Shown here piece by piece: positions 1-8,863 of a DNA stretch of 64,000 bases. The stretch is from assembly GCA_029782215.1 (NCBI GenBank), contig JAKOVD010000002.1:62001-126000 (forward strand), in the 5' to 3' direction. The notes below the pieces were generated by a model. The model searched no databases, had not been told where the DNA came from, and worked only from the letters and a program-made list of their open reading frames with translations. The position numbers were made by a program, and so were the translations under genes. Origin of the DNA: Chloroflexota bacterium. Its GTDB lineage: Bacteria; Chloroflexota; Anaerolineae; J102. Numbering within the stretch: position 1 is the first letter of the stretch; each line of letters opens with the position of its first letter.

Positions 1-708
1 CTGACCCTGCGCGCCGCTCCCTTCACCTGGGCCGGTGCTCCGCCCCAGCGCCTGCGTTTGATCCTGAACGGCACCGAGGTGGGCGAGACGACCCTCGGCG
101 AAGGCTGGAGCGAACCGGCTTTCGACATCGTCCCACAGCCAGGCATCAATCACCTGTGGCTGGAGTTCAGCCGCGCCGACAGCCCCCGCCAGCGGCTGAA
201 TCAGGCCATGATCGGCAGCACGGGCGTACAGGCGCCGGTCAACCTGGAAGTACACAGCTTCGATCAGGCTTTCATCACCGTGACCGGTCCGGATGGACAA
301 GCTCAGCCTGCCTCAAGCGGCCGCCGCGGCTACAACGTGACCGTTCTCAACCCCCGCGACGGGACCGTGATCGATCAGCGCGGCTTCGACACGGTCGCCA
401 ATGTCTACGAGGTGGAACGTCTCGTCGACTATCTTGACCATCTGCCTGCCGGCCAGATTGTCATTCTGGCGACACGAGATGGCGCTGGCGCCCTGGTGAC
501 GCCGGAACTCGTCAGGGCTCTACGGCGCCTGGGGTCGGGAGTCAACGACCCGTCCGCACTGCTCAGCCAGGCGCACGCTTTGGTTGGCGTGGTCGGCGCC
601 GCCCCCGGCACGGCCGCAGAAGTCGTACAGCCTGCCGATGCTTTCCTGCGCATCGCCGGCGATTTTCGAAGCCTGGCAGCCGCCATTGACTGGCTTCGCG
701 TCGAGTAG
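1..708 (+). CDS. ILEI/FAM3-type domain protein, 5' truncated
   Basis: The reading frame is open from the first base, so the N-terminus lies outside the window; 235 codons are visible. The last ~130 residues fit the interleukin-like EMT inducer (ILEI/FAM3) fold: an SxRGYNV strand, a VIDQRGFDT segment, a LPAGQIVILATRDGAG strand-turn, and a final VGVVGAAPGTAAE stretch. In Chloroflexota this domain is often found on large surface or glycosyltransferase proteins, so the missing part may be a membrane or carbohydrate-binding region. It lies 43 nt upstream of a DUF2723 membrane protein on the same strand, suggesting one surface-glycan unit. The domain call is by eye; the function of bacterial ILEI domains is not established. 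Confidence 0.72.
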   Translation: MTLRAAPFTWAGAPPQRLRLILNGTEVGETTLGEGWSEPAFDIVPQPGINHLWLEFSRADSPRQRLNQAMIGSTGVQAPVNLEVHSFDQAFITVTGPDGQAQPASSGRRGYNVTVLNPRDGTVIDQRGFDTVANVYEVERLVDYLDHLPAGQIVILATRDGAGALVTPELVRALRRLGSGVNDPSALLSQAHALVGVVGAAPGTAAEVVQPADAFLRIAGDFRSLAAAIDWLRVE

Positions 709-751
709 ATGGATCATGTTTGACGGCTTTCACGGTTAGGACCCCAGACTC

Positions 752-2671
752 ATGCGCCCCCGTTCCCTCCTTCCCGCCGTGCTGCTTGGCCTGGCCGCTT
801 TTGTGGCCTATCGTCTGACAACCGCGCCGGCGGTTCTGCCGGGCGATGCCGGCGAGTTTCAGTTTACCATGCCCCTCTTGGGGCTGTCGCACCCCACGGG
901 TTACCCCCTGTACCATCTCCTGGGATGGGTGTGGGCTTTGTTGTATCGCGTCAATCCGGCCCAAGGTGTCAATGAGTTCAGCGCCTTGTGGGGAGCCCTC
1001 GCGGTGGCGCTCTTCTACCTGCTGTCGTATGAGGTGCTGAGCCGTCTGCTCGACCATCTGCATTGGCGGCGCGGGGCCGTGCCGTTGGCCATGCTCAGTG
1101 CGATCGTTTTCGCCGCCAACCCCACGCTGTGGTCACAGGCCACCCAGGCGGAAGTGTATACCATGAACGCCGCCCTGGTGGCCGCGCTCCTTGGCGCCAC
1201 CGTGGCCCTGGGACGCACGAGCCAGGGAAGGGGATGGCGGTGGTTGGGCAGGAGCCCGGTGGCGTGGCCGGTCGCTCTCCTTTTGGGCCTGGGGCTTGCT
1301 CACCATCTGACGATCATCCTGCTGGCGCCGGGGATACTGGTTTACCTCTACCTGGTTCGCCCCGACACCTTCAGGCCGGGAAATCTGGTGCGGCTGATCC
1401 CGTTCCTTTTCCTCCCCCTTCTGCTCTATCTCTTTGTGCCCCTGCGGGCGGCGGCCAGCCCCTGGCTGCGCGTCGAGCTGGCGCCGGGGCAAACGGTGAG
1501 CCTGTTCGACAACAGTGCTGCCGGTGTGTTGCGATTTATCCTGGGGGTGCATTTCGCACCGGAAATGCGCTCTCCTGTGGCTGCGTTCAACCAGATCCCC
1601 ACGGCCGCCCACCTCTTCCTGGCGCACTTCGGCTGGGTGGGATTGGTGTTGATTCTGTTGGGAATCCTGGCGCTGGCGTTCGAGGACCAGCTTCCTGTTC
1701 TGGCGCTCACCGGCATCTCCTTTCTGTTGGTCGTGGTGTTCAACCTCTTCTATGGCATCCAGGACATCCAGCCCTACTATATTCCCTCCTATATCCTTGC
1801 CACCCTGTGGCTGGCGCTGGGGCTTGCCTATCTCATCGAGCTGGTGACCCGGGTGCTTGGCGTCCGCGCCCGTCCCTATCTGCTTGCGGCGTCGTTCGCC
1901 ATTCTTGTGCTGCCCTACCTGGCCTTCCGGACGTATCGTCCGCAGTTCGACCGCGCCGATGCCTATGACACGCTGCGGCGCTGGCAGGAGATCACCCATC
2001 AGGATTTGCCGGGGAATGCCGTCTTGGTGAGTAACGATCGCGACGAGATCACACCGATGCTCTACTTCCAACATGTCGGCGGCTTGATGCCGGGCATGAC
2101 CGGGCTCTTTCCGCTGCTGGACTCGGATCCGGCCTGGGCTGATCTGAACACAACGCTTGCTGCGGCCGTGGCAACCGGACGGCCTGTTTATGTCATCAAG
2201 ACGATGCCCGGCATCGAGACGCGCTTCCAGACGCAGCCTGCAAGCGGCGGCCTCGTCCAGGTGCTTGGCCCCCAACCTGCGCCGACCCCCAGCTACGAAT
2301 CACCCTACGGCAAGGACCTCCGCTGGCTCAATGTCGCCTGGTCCGGGGAGGCAAAGCCGGGAGGGGTGCTGGATGTGAGCGTCTTCTGGAGGGTGGTCAA
2401 CGAACCTTCCGTGCCCTGGCACAGCTTCCTTCAGCTTTTGGATGCTCGCGGGAACAAGGTCGCCCAAGCCGATGACCACCGGCCCGGCGGGGAATATCTG
2501 CCTGCCACGCTCTGGCGCGCTGGAGATGTCGTCCAGGATCGCTTTGGCCTGACCGTACCGTCCAACCTGGCGCCCGGCGACTACACACTGGTTGCCGGCT
2601 TCTATAACCCTGTTTCCGGGGAGAGGATGGCTGCTCCACTTCCTGTCGCCGTCGTCAGACTAAGTTCATGA
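752..2671 (+). CDS. DUF2723 / TMEM260-like membrane glycosyltransferase
   Basis: 639 residues. The N-terminal half is a multi-pass membrane protein with the DUF2723 signature LPGDAGEFQF (acidic residues Asp32 and Glu35), followed by SHPTGYPLYHLLG. This family includes eukaryotic TMEM260, a protein O-mannosyltransferase, and GT-C-like enzymes that use lipid-linked sugars on the outer face of the membrane. About ten hydrophobic segments are visible up to residue ~390. The remaining ~240 residues are soluble and end in a beta-rich domain (NVAWSGEAKPGG to the end) like that seen at the end of other Chloroflexota GT-C proteins. Its stop overlaps the next start as ATGA, so the two are probably co-translated. 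Substrate unknown. Confidence 0.8.
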   Translation: MRPRSLLPAVLLGLAAFVAYRLTTAPAVLPGDAGEFQFTMPLLGLSHPTGYPLYHLLGWVWALLYRVNPAQGVNEFSALWGALAVALFYLLSYEVLSRLLDHLHWRRGAVPLAMLSAIVFAANPTLWSQATQAEVYTMNAALVAALLGATVALGRTSQGRGWRWLGRSPVAWPVALLLGLGLAHHLTIILLAPGILVYLYLVRPDTFRPGNLVRLIPFLFLPLLLYLFVPLRAAASPWLRVELAPGQTVSLFDNSAAGVLRFILGVHFAPEMRSPVAAFNQIPTAAHLFLAHFGWVGLVLILLGILALAFEDQLPVLALTGISFLLVVVFNLFYGIQDIQPYYIPSYILATLWLALGLAYLIELVTRVLGVRARPYLLAASFAILVLPYLAFRTYRPQFDRADAYDTLRRWQEITHQDLPGNAVLVSNDRDEITPMLYFQHVGGLMPGMTGLFPLLDSDPAWADLNTTLAAAVATGRPVYVIKTMPGIETRFQTQPASGGLVQVLGPQPAPTPSYESPYGKDLRWLNVAWSGEAKPGGVLDVSVFWRVVNEPSVPWHSFLQLLDARGNKVAQADDHRPGGEYLPATLWRAGDVVQDRFGLTVPSNLAPGDYTLVAGFYNPVSGERMAAPLPVAVVRLSS

Positions 2672-4224
2672 ACAAATACCTGGCTATTGCCGTCGCTTCC
2701 CTTTGGTTGCTGCTTGCCGGGGTCCCCGTGGCCTGGGCTGCTGGGCCGGGCCCCGATCCGATGAAGCAGCCCCTCTCGCAGTCCCCGTATGGCATGGATG
2801 TCCTGGGCCCTGCCTGGCAGTGGACGTTCCCGCGCGAGGATGCCTGGCCGCGGCTGAAGGGCAGGATCCGGGTCGATCAGTTGGATGAGCTGTTCCAGCA
2901 GACTGCAGCCGCTGGCGTGCGCAGCGTGCGCATGGCAACCTGGTGGTGCATCCTGGAACCGGAGCGCGACCACTACGATTGGGAGGCCACGGATTACGCC
3001 TTCCAGATTGCCAGCAACTACGGCATTGACATCGTACCCGAGATCTACTACACGCCGGACTGGGCTGCCGTCAATCATAACACGGGCACTGACTGCGTGG
3101 TCAGCAAGGTTCGCAATCTTCCACCGATCAACATGGAAGATTGGTCCGACTTCATGAACGAATTCACGGCCCGCTACGGGGTGATGGGCAAGAACCAGGT
3201 GCATGCCTGGGAGATCTGGAATGAGCCCGATCTCTACGAGTTTCTCTATGTGCCCTGGGACCCTGGGAACGCCAATGTGACCGTCTACGCCGACCTGGTC
3301 AAACGCGCGCGCAAGGCCATCGACACTTATGATCCGGGCTCCCTCCTGCTTATGGGGGCCATCTCCGACATCTACGGTCCCCGTTTTCTGTCACGCCTAC
3401 TGGACCAGCGGGGCCCCCTGGATGTGCGCGACACCGCGGACGTGATCACCTTCCATGTGTTCAGCCAACATGAGCCCAAGATCGACAAGGTCATGGGTGC
3501 CGCCGGCCAGTCCAAGGCTGCCCTGTGGGCCACGGAATTCAACACGTCGGGGTCGGGTGAGTCGCTCGACGCGGCAAGCCTCGCCGGGCTCTACGATCTT
3601 GCCGCCACCAAAGGCATCAGCCGCACCTATTGGTTTAAGGCCTTCTCCAGCGACTGGGGGCCTGGCATCTTTGTCAACCGTGATCCGCTGTGGGTGCCGG
3701 GGCCGTTCGTTCGCAGCATGTTCTTCAACACGTTCAAGGCGCAGGTGTTCCCGCACACCGTAGCTGCCACGCCCGGCACCAAGCAGCCTGTGGCATCGCA
3801 GTTTGTGAACCTGGTCCCGACCTTTACCTGGCAGCGCCCGAACGCCGGTTCCTATCCGATCGCCGGCTACAAGCTCCAGGTGGAAAACAGCCTGTACCAG
3901 GGCAAGCTCTACTTCCACACGCCGGAGATCGATGTCTGGGTGCCGGCAACCTACACGCACTTCCTGCCTCTGCAGCGCAAGGGCAAGACCACGGCGGCCG
4001 CGGTAAACATCGACGCTCCCCACGGCGCCCCCGCCCCCGCAAGCATGGCGCCGGCGATTGCCGAGATGTCCTATCGTCCCAACAAGGCCCTGGCCCCGGG
4101 CGTCTACTACTGGCGTGTGGCAGCCGTCGACGTGAACGGGAATGTCGGCGCCTACTCGGCGCCGATCAAGTTCATGGCGGTGGCCGGACAGTGGCGTCTC
4201 TACCTGCCTGATCTGCGTCGCTGA
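2668..4224 (+). CDS. secreted clan GH-A glycoside hydrolase-like protein
   Basis: 518 residues with a signal peptide (cleavage probably after the AWA near residue 25). A TIM-barrel hydrolase region follows. AWEIWNEPDL carries the candidate acid/base Glu186, and LWATEFNTSG carries the candidate nucleophile Glu290, the spacing expected of clan GH-A (GH39/GH5-like). From about residue 375 there is a fibronectin/Ig-like region with internal insertions. The protein ends in QWRLYLPDLRR, similar to the LPLILR-type ends of other secreted proteins in this lineage. Start ATG overlaps the upstream stop (ATGA). The cluster context of surface-glycan genes fits glycan processing outside the cell. GH family assignment and substrate are uncertain. 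Confidence 0.72.
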   Translation: MNKYLAIAVASLWLLLAGVPVAWAAGPGPDPMKQPLSQSPYGMDVLGPAWQWTFPREDAWPRLKGRIRVDQLDELFQQTAAAGVRSVRMATWWCILEPERDHYDWEATDYAFQIASNYGIDIVPEIYYTPDWAAVNHNTGTDCVVSKVRNLPPINMEDWSDFMNEFTARYGVMGKNQVHAWEIWNEPDLYEFLYVPWDPGNANVTVYADLVKRARKAIDTYDPGSLLLMGAISDIYGPRFLSRLLDQRGPLDVRDTADVITFHVFSQHEPKIDKVMGAAGQSKAALWATEFNTSGSGESLDAASLAGLYDLAATKGISRTYWFKAFSSDWGPGIFVNRDPLWVPGPFVRSMFFNTFKAQVFPHTVAATPGTKQPVASQFVNLVPTFTWQRPNAGSYPIAGYKLQVENSLYQGKLYFHTPEIDVWVPATYTHFLPLQRKGKTTAAAVNIDAPHGAPAPASMAPAIAEMSYRPNKALAPGVYYWRVAAVDVNGNVGAYSAPIKFMAVAGQWRLYLPDLRR

Positions 4225-4246
4225 CACCCCGTCGCGGGTTGCGAAG

Positions 4247-4264
4247 CCGGCGGTTCGCCGCCGG
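4247..4264. terminator. UUCG-loop hairpin between convergent genes
   Basis: Seven-base-pair GC stem (CCGGCGG/CCGCCGG) closed by a TTCG tetraloop, placed between two convergent stops. There is no T-tract on either side, so termination activity is inferred from position and stability only. Confidence 0.4.
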
Positions 4265-4284
4265 TCACGGCCGCCGCAGGCGCC

Positions 4285-6591
4285 TTACTGCCGGCGTCTG
4301 CGTCCAAGGCCAAGGACGGCCAGGCCTATCGCCACGGCGGCAAGTGTGACCAACGAGATCAGGGCCGCCGGCCTCAACAGGGGTGCACGATAGGTCATCA
4401 CCACCTGGTGGCTGCCTGTAGGCACGGCCACCGCCCGCAGCAGGCCATCCGCGAGCAGGATGGGGGCCGGGGCACCATCGATCTGCGCCTGCCAACCGGG
4501 GAAGTCCAGCTCGCTGAGCACCAGAATGCACGGCTGGGCGGTCTCGACGGCCACCGCGAGCCGTTCCGGCAGGCGCTCCTGCCACTGGAGATCGCCTGCA
4601 CAGTCTGCGGCGGCGCCAAAACCCACCGGCACTGAGGGCAAGACCACCTTCGTTTCCGGGTTGAAAGCGGGCGCTGCCGCTCTGGCGATGGCCCCGGCGG
4701 GGTCGCTCTCGACCTCAACGCCGCCCACCAGACGGGCTCGCGGTCCGGCGGCGGCAAGGAGATACGTGTAGGCCGGTTTGCCGTCGGGTCCTGTCCCTTC
4801 CCACACGCGTGTCGCCGGCGCCTCCAGCTCAGCCTTTGCCGTCAGCACGTACTTGACGTTGAGCAGGTCCCAGGCGCGCGCCGCGGGCATCGCCTCCCGC
4901 CACTGGCGATACTGCTTCGACACCAGGGGGCTGATGCCGTTGATGTCCTCAAGACCATAGAGGGCGCCGTAGTTGCCGGGAAGGATGCTGTTGTCAATGC
5001 GAAACACGCCGGAATCGGCCAACATGGTGGTGAGGGCGGCGGGCGCTTCAGCGGCGACGACGGGCTTGCCGTGGCGTCCGGCATTGATGGTGAACAGGTC
5101 CAGGACCAGCAGCGCCACAAGCAGCCAGGGCTGCCGGCTGCGCAGCGCAGCATAGGCAAGCGCCAGCATCAGGGCCAGGTACATCGAGGCAGACGTGAAG
5201 CCCCAGAGCTTGTCCTGCCCTGCCTGGTAGCCGACAAAGAAGACCAGCGCCAAACCCAGGGCCGCCAACGCCGACACCCCGTAGGCGTTGGCCAGCCGCC
5301 GCTCAACCAGGACTGGAGCGAAATCGGGTGTGGCACGTTCCGCGCCGTTGGCAGTCGCCTTGCCGGTCTCGTCCTGCCCCCAGGCATGAGCCAGCCAGGC
5401 CGCGCCATAGCCTGCCAGCAGGGCCACGGCGAGCACCGTCCAGGCGATGGTGCGCTCCTGCTGGCGGAAGAGTCCCCACCCGGGGGCAGCGAGATAGGGC
5501 AGGCTGAAGAGGCTGAGGTGTTTGCCAAAGGCGAGCAGTCCCGCGGCCAGCCCGCTCCAGCCAAAGAAGGCAATCGTTCGTCTGCGCAGCAGGGACTGGG
5601 CCGTATCCCGCCGCACCACCAGCAGGGCGATGGCTGCCAGCCCCGGCGCCAGGACCCCGATATAAAGGGCCTGGAACTCGCCGCCGATGGCCGGGAAGAT
5701 GATCTGGAGCAGGTCATAGGGCATGAAACCGCGACCTGCCTCCTCGAAGCCCAGCGACGACCGCAGGGTGAGAGGCAGAAACTGGGCCGTCGGGAGGAGC
5801 TGGATGGCGGCGATGCCGGCGCCGATGAGGACAAAGGCGGCGATCACGGCCAACGCAGCCGCCCAGGCCCGGCCGGACGGCACACCCGCCGCCCACAGCC
5901 GGAAGAGGGCGAAGGTGAGCACGCCGTAGAAGGTGTAGAGGGTGAACTGAGGGCTTCCCGCCAGGATCGAAATCCCCCACAGCACCCCTGCCAGGAGAAC
6001 CCAACGCGCCAGGCTCCCCCACTGCCGCTGGCCCCACCGTTCCCCGGCATGATCCCAGCTCCAAAGCAGCAGCGGCAGCCAGGCCAGGCTCTCCATGAAG
6101 TTGACCTGCAGCAAGGGATAGCCGGTCAGAAAACCGCTGAAACCGAAGGTGATGGCGCCCACCAACCCGCCCACCCTGTGTGCCGTCAGACGCCGGGCCA
6201 GCAGGTAGGTAAACAGCGTCGCCGCCAGGTGGTGCAGCAGAACCTCGACCTCAAGGGCATGAGGGGTAAATCCGTTCCCGGCATGAACAACGGTATTGAG
6301 CAGCCGGAACGGATAAAAGGCTGCGTTCTGGATATCCCCGATGAAGGGGTGCCCGGCGTAGGCAAAGGACTGCCATTGCGGGAAGACGCCCGCCTGCAGC
6401 CGCTGCGCCAGGTAGGCTGCAGGATAGAAGTACTGGTAGACAAAGTCACCAGCGGCGAAGCGGAGCTGATCGACCTGGTTCGGGGTGAGGAAGCGCCAGA
6501 AGAACAGACCCCACAAGGCCGTCAGGATGGCGGCATCGGCGAGGTAGGTCAGGGTGTGTCGGCGGGACGACGCTGGCTTGGGGGCGCGCAT
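4285..6591 (-). CDS. YfhO-family integral membrane protein
   Basis: 768 residues with roughly a dozen hydrophobic segments and a soluble region near the C-terminus, ending in one more membrane helix. The N-terminal stretch FPQWQSFAYAGHPFIGDIQN and the overall plan match the YfhO family, whose members are tied to glycosylation of cell-envelope polymers. The start ATG at 6591 has no clear Shine-Dalgarno sequence, but lies 46 nt after the stop of the glycosyltransferase gene on the same strand, so translation from a shared transcript is likely. Together with the GT4 protein it forms a two-gene envelope glycan unit. The sugar transferred cannot be deduced. Confidence 0.75.
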   Translation of the reverse strand: MRAPKPASSRRHTLTYLADAAILTALWGLFFWRFLTPNQVDQLRFAAGDFVYQYFYPAAYLAQRLQAGVFPQWQSFAYAGHPFIGDIQNAAFYPFRLLNTVVHAGNGFTPHALEVEVLLHHLAATLFTYLLARRLTAHRVGGLVGAITFGFSGFLTGYPLLQVNFMESLAWLPLLLWSWDHAGERWGQRQWGSLARWVLLAGVLWGISILAGSPQFTLYTFYGVLTFALFRLWAAGVPSGRAWAAALAVIAAFVLIGAGIAAIQLLPTAQFLPLTLRSSLGFEEAGRGFMPYDLLQIIFPAIGGEFQALYIGVLAPGLAAIALLVVRRDTAQSLLRRRTIAFFGWSGLAAGLLAFGKHLSLFSLPYLAAPGWGLFRQQERTIAWTVLAVALLAGYGAAWLAHAWGQDETGKATANGAERATPDFAPVLVERRLANAYGVSALAALGLALVFFVGYQAGQDKLWGFTSASMYLALMLALAYAALRSRQPWLLVALLVLDLFTINAGRHGKPVVAAEAPAALTTMLADSGVFRIDNSILPGNYGALYGLEDINGISPLVSKQYRQWREAMPAARAWDLLNVKYVLTAKAELEAPATRVWEGTGPDGKPAYTYLLAAAGPRARLVGGVEVESDPAGAIARAAAPAFNPETKVVLPSVPVGFGAAADCAGDLQWQERLPERLAVAVETAQPCILVLSELDFPGWQAQIDGAPAPILLADGLLRAVAVPTGSHQVVMTYRAPLLRPAALISLVTLAAVAIGLAVLGLGRRRRQ

Positions 6592-6637
6592 GGCGACAAA
6601 GCAAAAAAGCAGAACGGCAGCAGCCGGCTGAGACCGA

Positions 6638-7795
6638 CTAGGTCAGTGAGCGGAAGACAGCCTCCATGAGCCGGGCTCCCTGCGTCCAAGTGTACTGCAT
6701 CTCGACCTGATGGCGCAGCCACAAGGCGCGCTCTTTCAGGTTGGGCAGGTCCGTCAGGGCAGCCGCAAGCGCCTGTGCCAGCGCCGCCGGTTCGGGATCG
6801 GAGACGAGGACGGCATCGTCGCCCAGGTACTCGCGATGCACCGGTGTGTCGGTCGCCACGATGGGCAGGGCCATGCTCATATAGGGCAGCAGCTTGCCGC
6901 TGCCCTCGGTGAGCGAGAGTTTGGGCGCCACGGCCAGGTCGCCGAGCGCCAGGTAGCGCGGCGCTTCGGAATAAGGGATAGGACCGGTGAACCAGACGCG
7001 ATGGTCGACGCCGAGCCGTTGGGCCAGGCTGCGGTAGTGATCGACGGCCGGAAACCCCATGATCAGAAACTGCGCCGGGTGCGCCGCCAAGGGGGGCTCG
7101 GCGAGGGCGTGCAGCAGCAGATCGGTGCCCTGGTACCAGGCCAGCAAACCCAGGTAGACGACGATCGGCCTACTCGGGTCCAGCCCCAGGGCCGCCAGCA
7201 GGCCGGCATCGCGGTGCCGGGGTGCAAACATCTCAGGGTCGACATTGTCAGGCAGCGGGTGGATCGCAGACGCCGCCACCCCGCGACCGGTCAGCAGGAC
7301 TGCCGTCTGGGCCGAAGACGGAAACAGCACTTCGGGACGCCGTTCTATCCATTTTTCCAGCCGCCTGAGGGTGGGAAGGAAGGGCGAAGCAGGGCTGAGA
7401 AAGCGGTGGTCGAGCATCTCGGCGGTCAGCGAGCCCTGATAGTCGAACGTCAGCGGCCGGTGCATCAGCCTGGCAACGGCCCAACCCATCAGGGCGCCCT
7501 CGTGCAGGTAGGCGTGGATGACGTCGGGCTGGAAGCGCAAGGCGACAGCCAGGACCATCGGCGCCAACAGGGCATCGAGGAACACCTTGCGCCGCGAGGA
7601 CCCCACAGGCATCGTGCGCAGCAAGGGCACAGGCGGGCGGAACGTGCGCAGGCCCGGCGCCTCGCGCCCGGCCGGATAGGTGACCAATCTCACCTCATGC
7701 CCCAACTGCTGCAGTGCCCGCAACTGGCCCATGATGCGGACATGGCAGCCGTAATCGGCAAAGAAGCCGGTTGGGGCGATGGCGAGCACACGCAT
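6638..7795 (-). CDS. GT4-family glycosyltransferase
   Basis: 385 residues from ATG 7795. The N-terminus MRVLAIAPTGFFADYGCHVR and the C-terminal TEGSGKLLPYMSMALPIVAT region (Glu plus the GKLLxYM motif that holds the nucleotide sugar) are typical of GT-B glycosyltransferases of family 4. An in-frame GTG at 7891 would extend it upstream, but that start lies before the rho-independent terminator at 7858-7887, so ATG 7795 is chosen. A weak promoter-like TTGTTT-N16-TAGACC lies between the terminator and this start. YfhO follows 46 nt downstream. Likely a cytoplasmic or membrane-associated enzyme of surface polysaccharide or glycolipid synthesis; donor and acceptor unknown. Confidence 0.82.
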   Translation of the reverse strand: MRVLAIAPTGFFADYGCHVRIMGQLRALQQLGHEVRLVTYPAGREAPGLRTFRPPVPLLRTMPVGSSRRKVFLDALLAPMVLAVALRFQPDVIHAYLHEGALMGWAVARLMHRPLTFDYQGSLTAEMLDHRFLSPASPFLPTLRRLEKWIERRPEVLFPSSAQTAVLLTGRGVAASAIHPLPDNVDPEMFAPRHRDAGLLAALGLDPSRPIVVYLGLLAWYQGTDLLLHALAEPPLAAHPAQFLIMGFPAVDHYRSLAQRLGVDHRVWFTGPIPYSEAPRYLALGDLAVAPKLSLTEGSGKLLPYMSMALPIVATDTPVHREYLGDDAVLVSDPEPAALAQALAAALTDLPNLKERALWLRHQVEMQYTWTQGARLMEAVFRSLT

Positions 7796-7857
7796 GGAAG
7801 TGGATGGCCGCAGCGCCAGCCTGCGAATGACGTCCGAAGGTCTATCCAGGACGCACC

Positions 7858-7887
7858 AAAAAACAATCGCCCGGGAGCCGGGCGATT
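7858..7887 (-). terminator. rho-independent terminator of the parAB operon
   Basis: On the minus strand there is a perfect 10-bp stem (AATCGCCCGG with CCGGGCGATT), a 3-nt loop, one G and then six T. It follows parB by about 65 nt and separates parB from the glycosyltransferase unit. Confidence 0.9.
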
Positions 7888-7951
7888 GCACTAGAGGATA
7901 GCCCGTTCACACCGGCGACATGGCACTTGCGGGCATTCGGGAGGACACGCC

Positions 7952-8863
7952 TCACAGCGGTTCCAGCAGGAGCTTGTCGTACAGAGCTGCCAGTTCTTCC
8001 TCAGAGTAGAAGTGAATGACGATGCGGCCACCTTTGCGCGTGCGGAAGAGGTCCACCTTGGTGCCGAGCGTTTCGCGCAGGCGATCCTCCAGGGCGCGAG
8101 TCTCAGGACTGGCATCCAGCTCATCCGTCTCGGCAGCCGGGGAGGGTGGAGGCGCGGGCGAGTTGAGACGGCGCACCAGCTCTTCGGTTTGGCGGACCGA
8201 GAGGCCGCGCTGGATGACCAGCCGCGTCGTCTCGGTCATAGCGGCTTCGTCGCTGCCCAGGCCGAGGATGGCGCGGGCGTGCCCCTCATGGATCTGCCCC
8301 TCAATCAGGGCGTGCTTAGTCAGTTCCGGCAGCCGCTGCAGCCTCACAATATTGGCAATCGCGGTGCGGCTCTTGCCGACGCGCTCGGCCACCTGCTCCT
8401 GCGTCAGCCCAAACTCCTCCATCAAGGTTTCGTAGGCGCTCGCTTCTTCCAGGGGATTCAGGTCGGCGCGCTGAACGTTCTCGACCAGGGCCAGCTCCAG
8501 CATTTCCTGCGAGCTGGCTTCCTTGATCACCACGGGCACGTCGTTGAGCCCGGCCAGGCGGGAGGCCCGCCAGCGCCGTTCGCCGGCAATGATGAGGTAG
8601 GGCGTCGGGTCGCCCGGCCGGCTGGCCGTAACCACGATGGGTTGGATGAGGCCGTGTTCCTTGATCGAGGCCGCCAGTTCCGCCAGGGCTTCCGGGGCGA
8701 TCGCCTGCCGGGGCTGCCGCGGGTTCGAGCCGATGTCGGTGATAGGGATCAGCCGCAGGCCCGGGGGCGCGGTGACGCTTTGCGCCGCGGCGCCGTCCTC
8801 TCCTTCGGCAACGGATGTGGGAATGAGGCTGCTCAACCCCCGACCCAGGCCACGCCGGTTCAT
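7952..8863 (-). CDS. parB: chromosome-partitioning protein ParB
   Basis: 303 residues. It starts with the classic MNRRGLGRGLSSLIPTS motif, followed by the CTP-binding ParB/sulfiredoxin-type domain (GSNPRQPR and GERRWRAS motifs), a helix-turn-helix region (LTQEQVAERVGKSRTAIAN) that binds parS, and a C-terminal dimerisation region ending in FYSEEELAALYDKLL. ParB loads at parS sites as a CTP-dependent clamp and works with ParA in origin segregation. Its ATG overlaps the parA stop by four bases (ATGA), showing translational coupling. No parS-like CACGTG palindrome with the usual flanks was found in this window. Confidence 0.96.
   Translation of the reverse strand: MNRRGLGRGLSSLIPTSVAEGEDGAAAQSVTAPPGLRLIPITDIGSNPRQPRQAIAPEALAELAASIKEHGLIQPIVVTASRPGDPTPYLIIAGERRWRASRLAGLNDVPVVIKEASSQEMLELALVENVQRADLNPLEEASAYETLMEEFGLTQEQVAERVGKSRTAIANIVRLQRLPELTKHALIEGQIHEGHARAILGLGSDEAAMTETTRLVIQRGLSVRQTEELVRRLNSPAPPPSPAAETDELDASPETRALEDRLRETLGTKVDLFRTRKGGRIVIHFYSEEELAALYDKLLLEPL

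Noticed and set aside
5071-6669. A 532-codon open frame on the plus strand across the YfhO gene
   Set aside because: Low-complexity Gln/Arg/Gly composition typical of an antisense shadow; the minus strand encodes a recognisable membrane protein.
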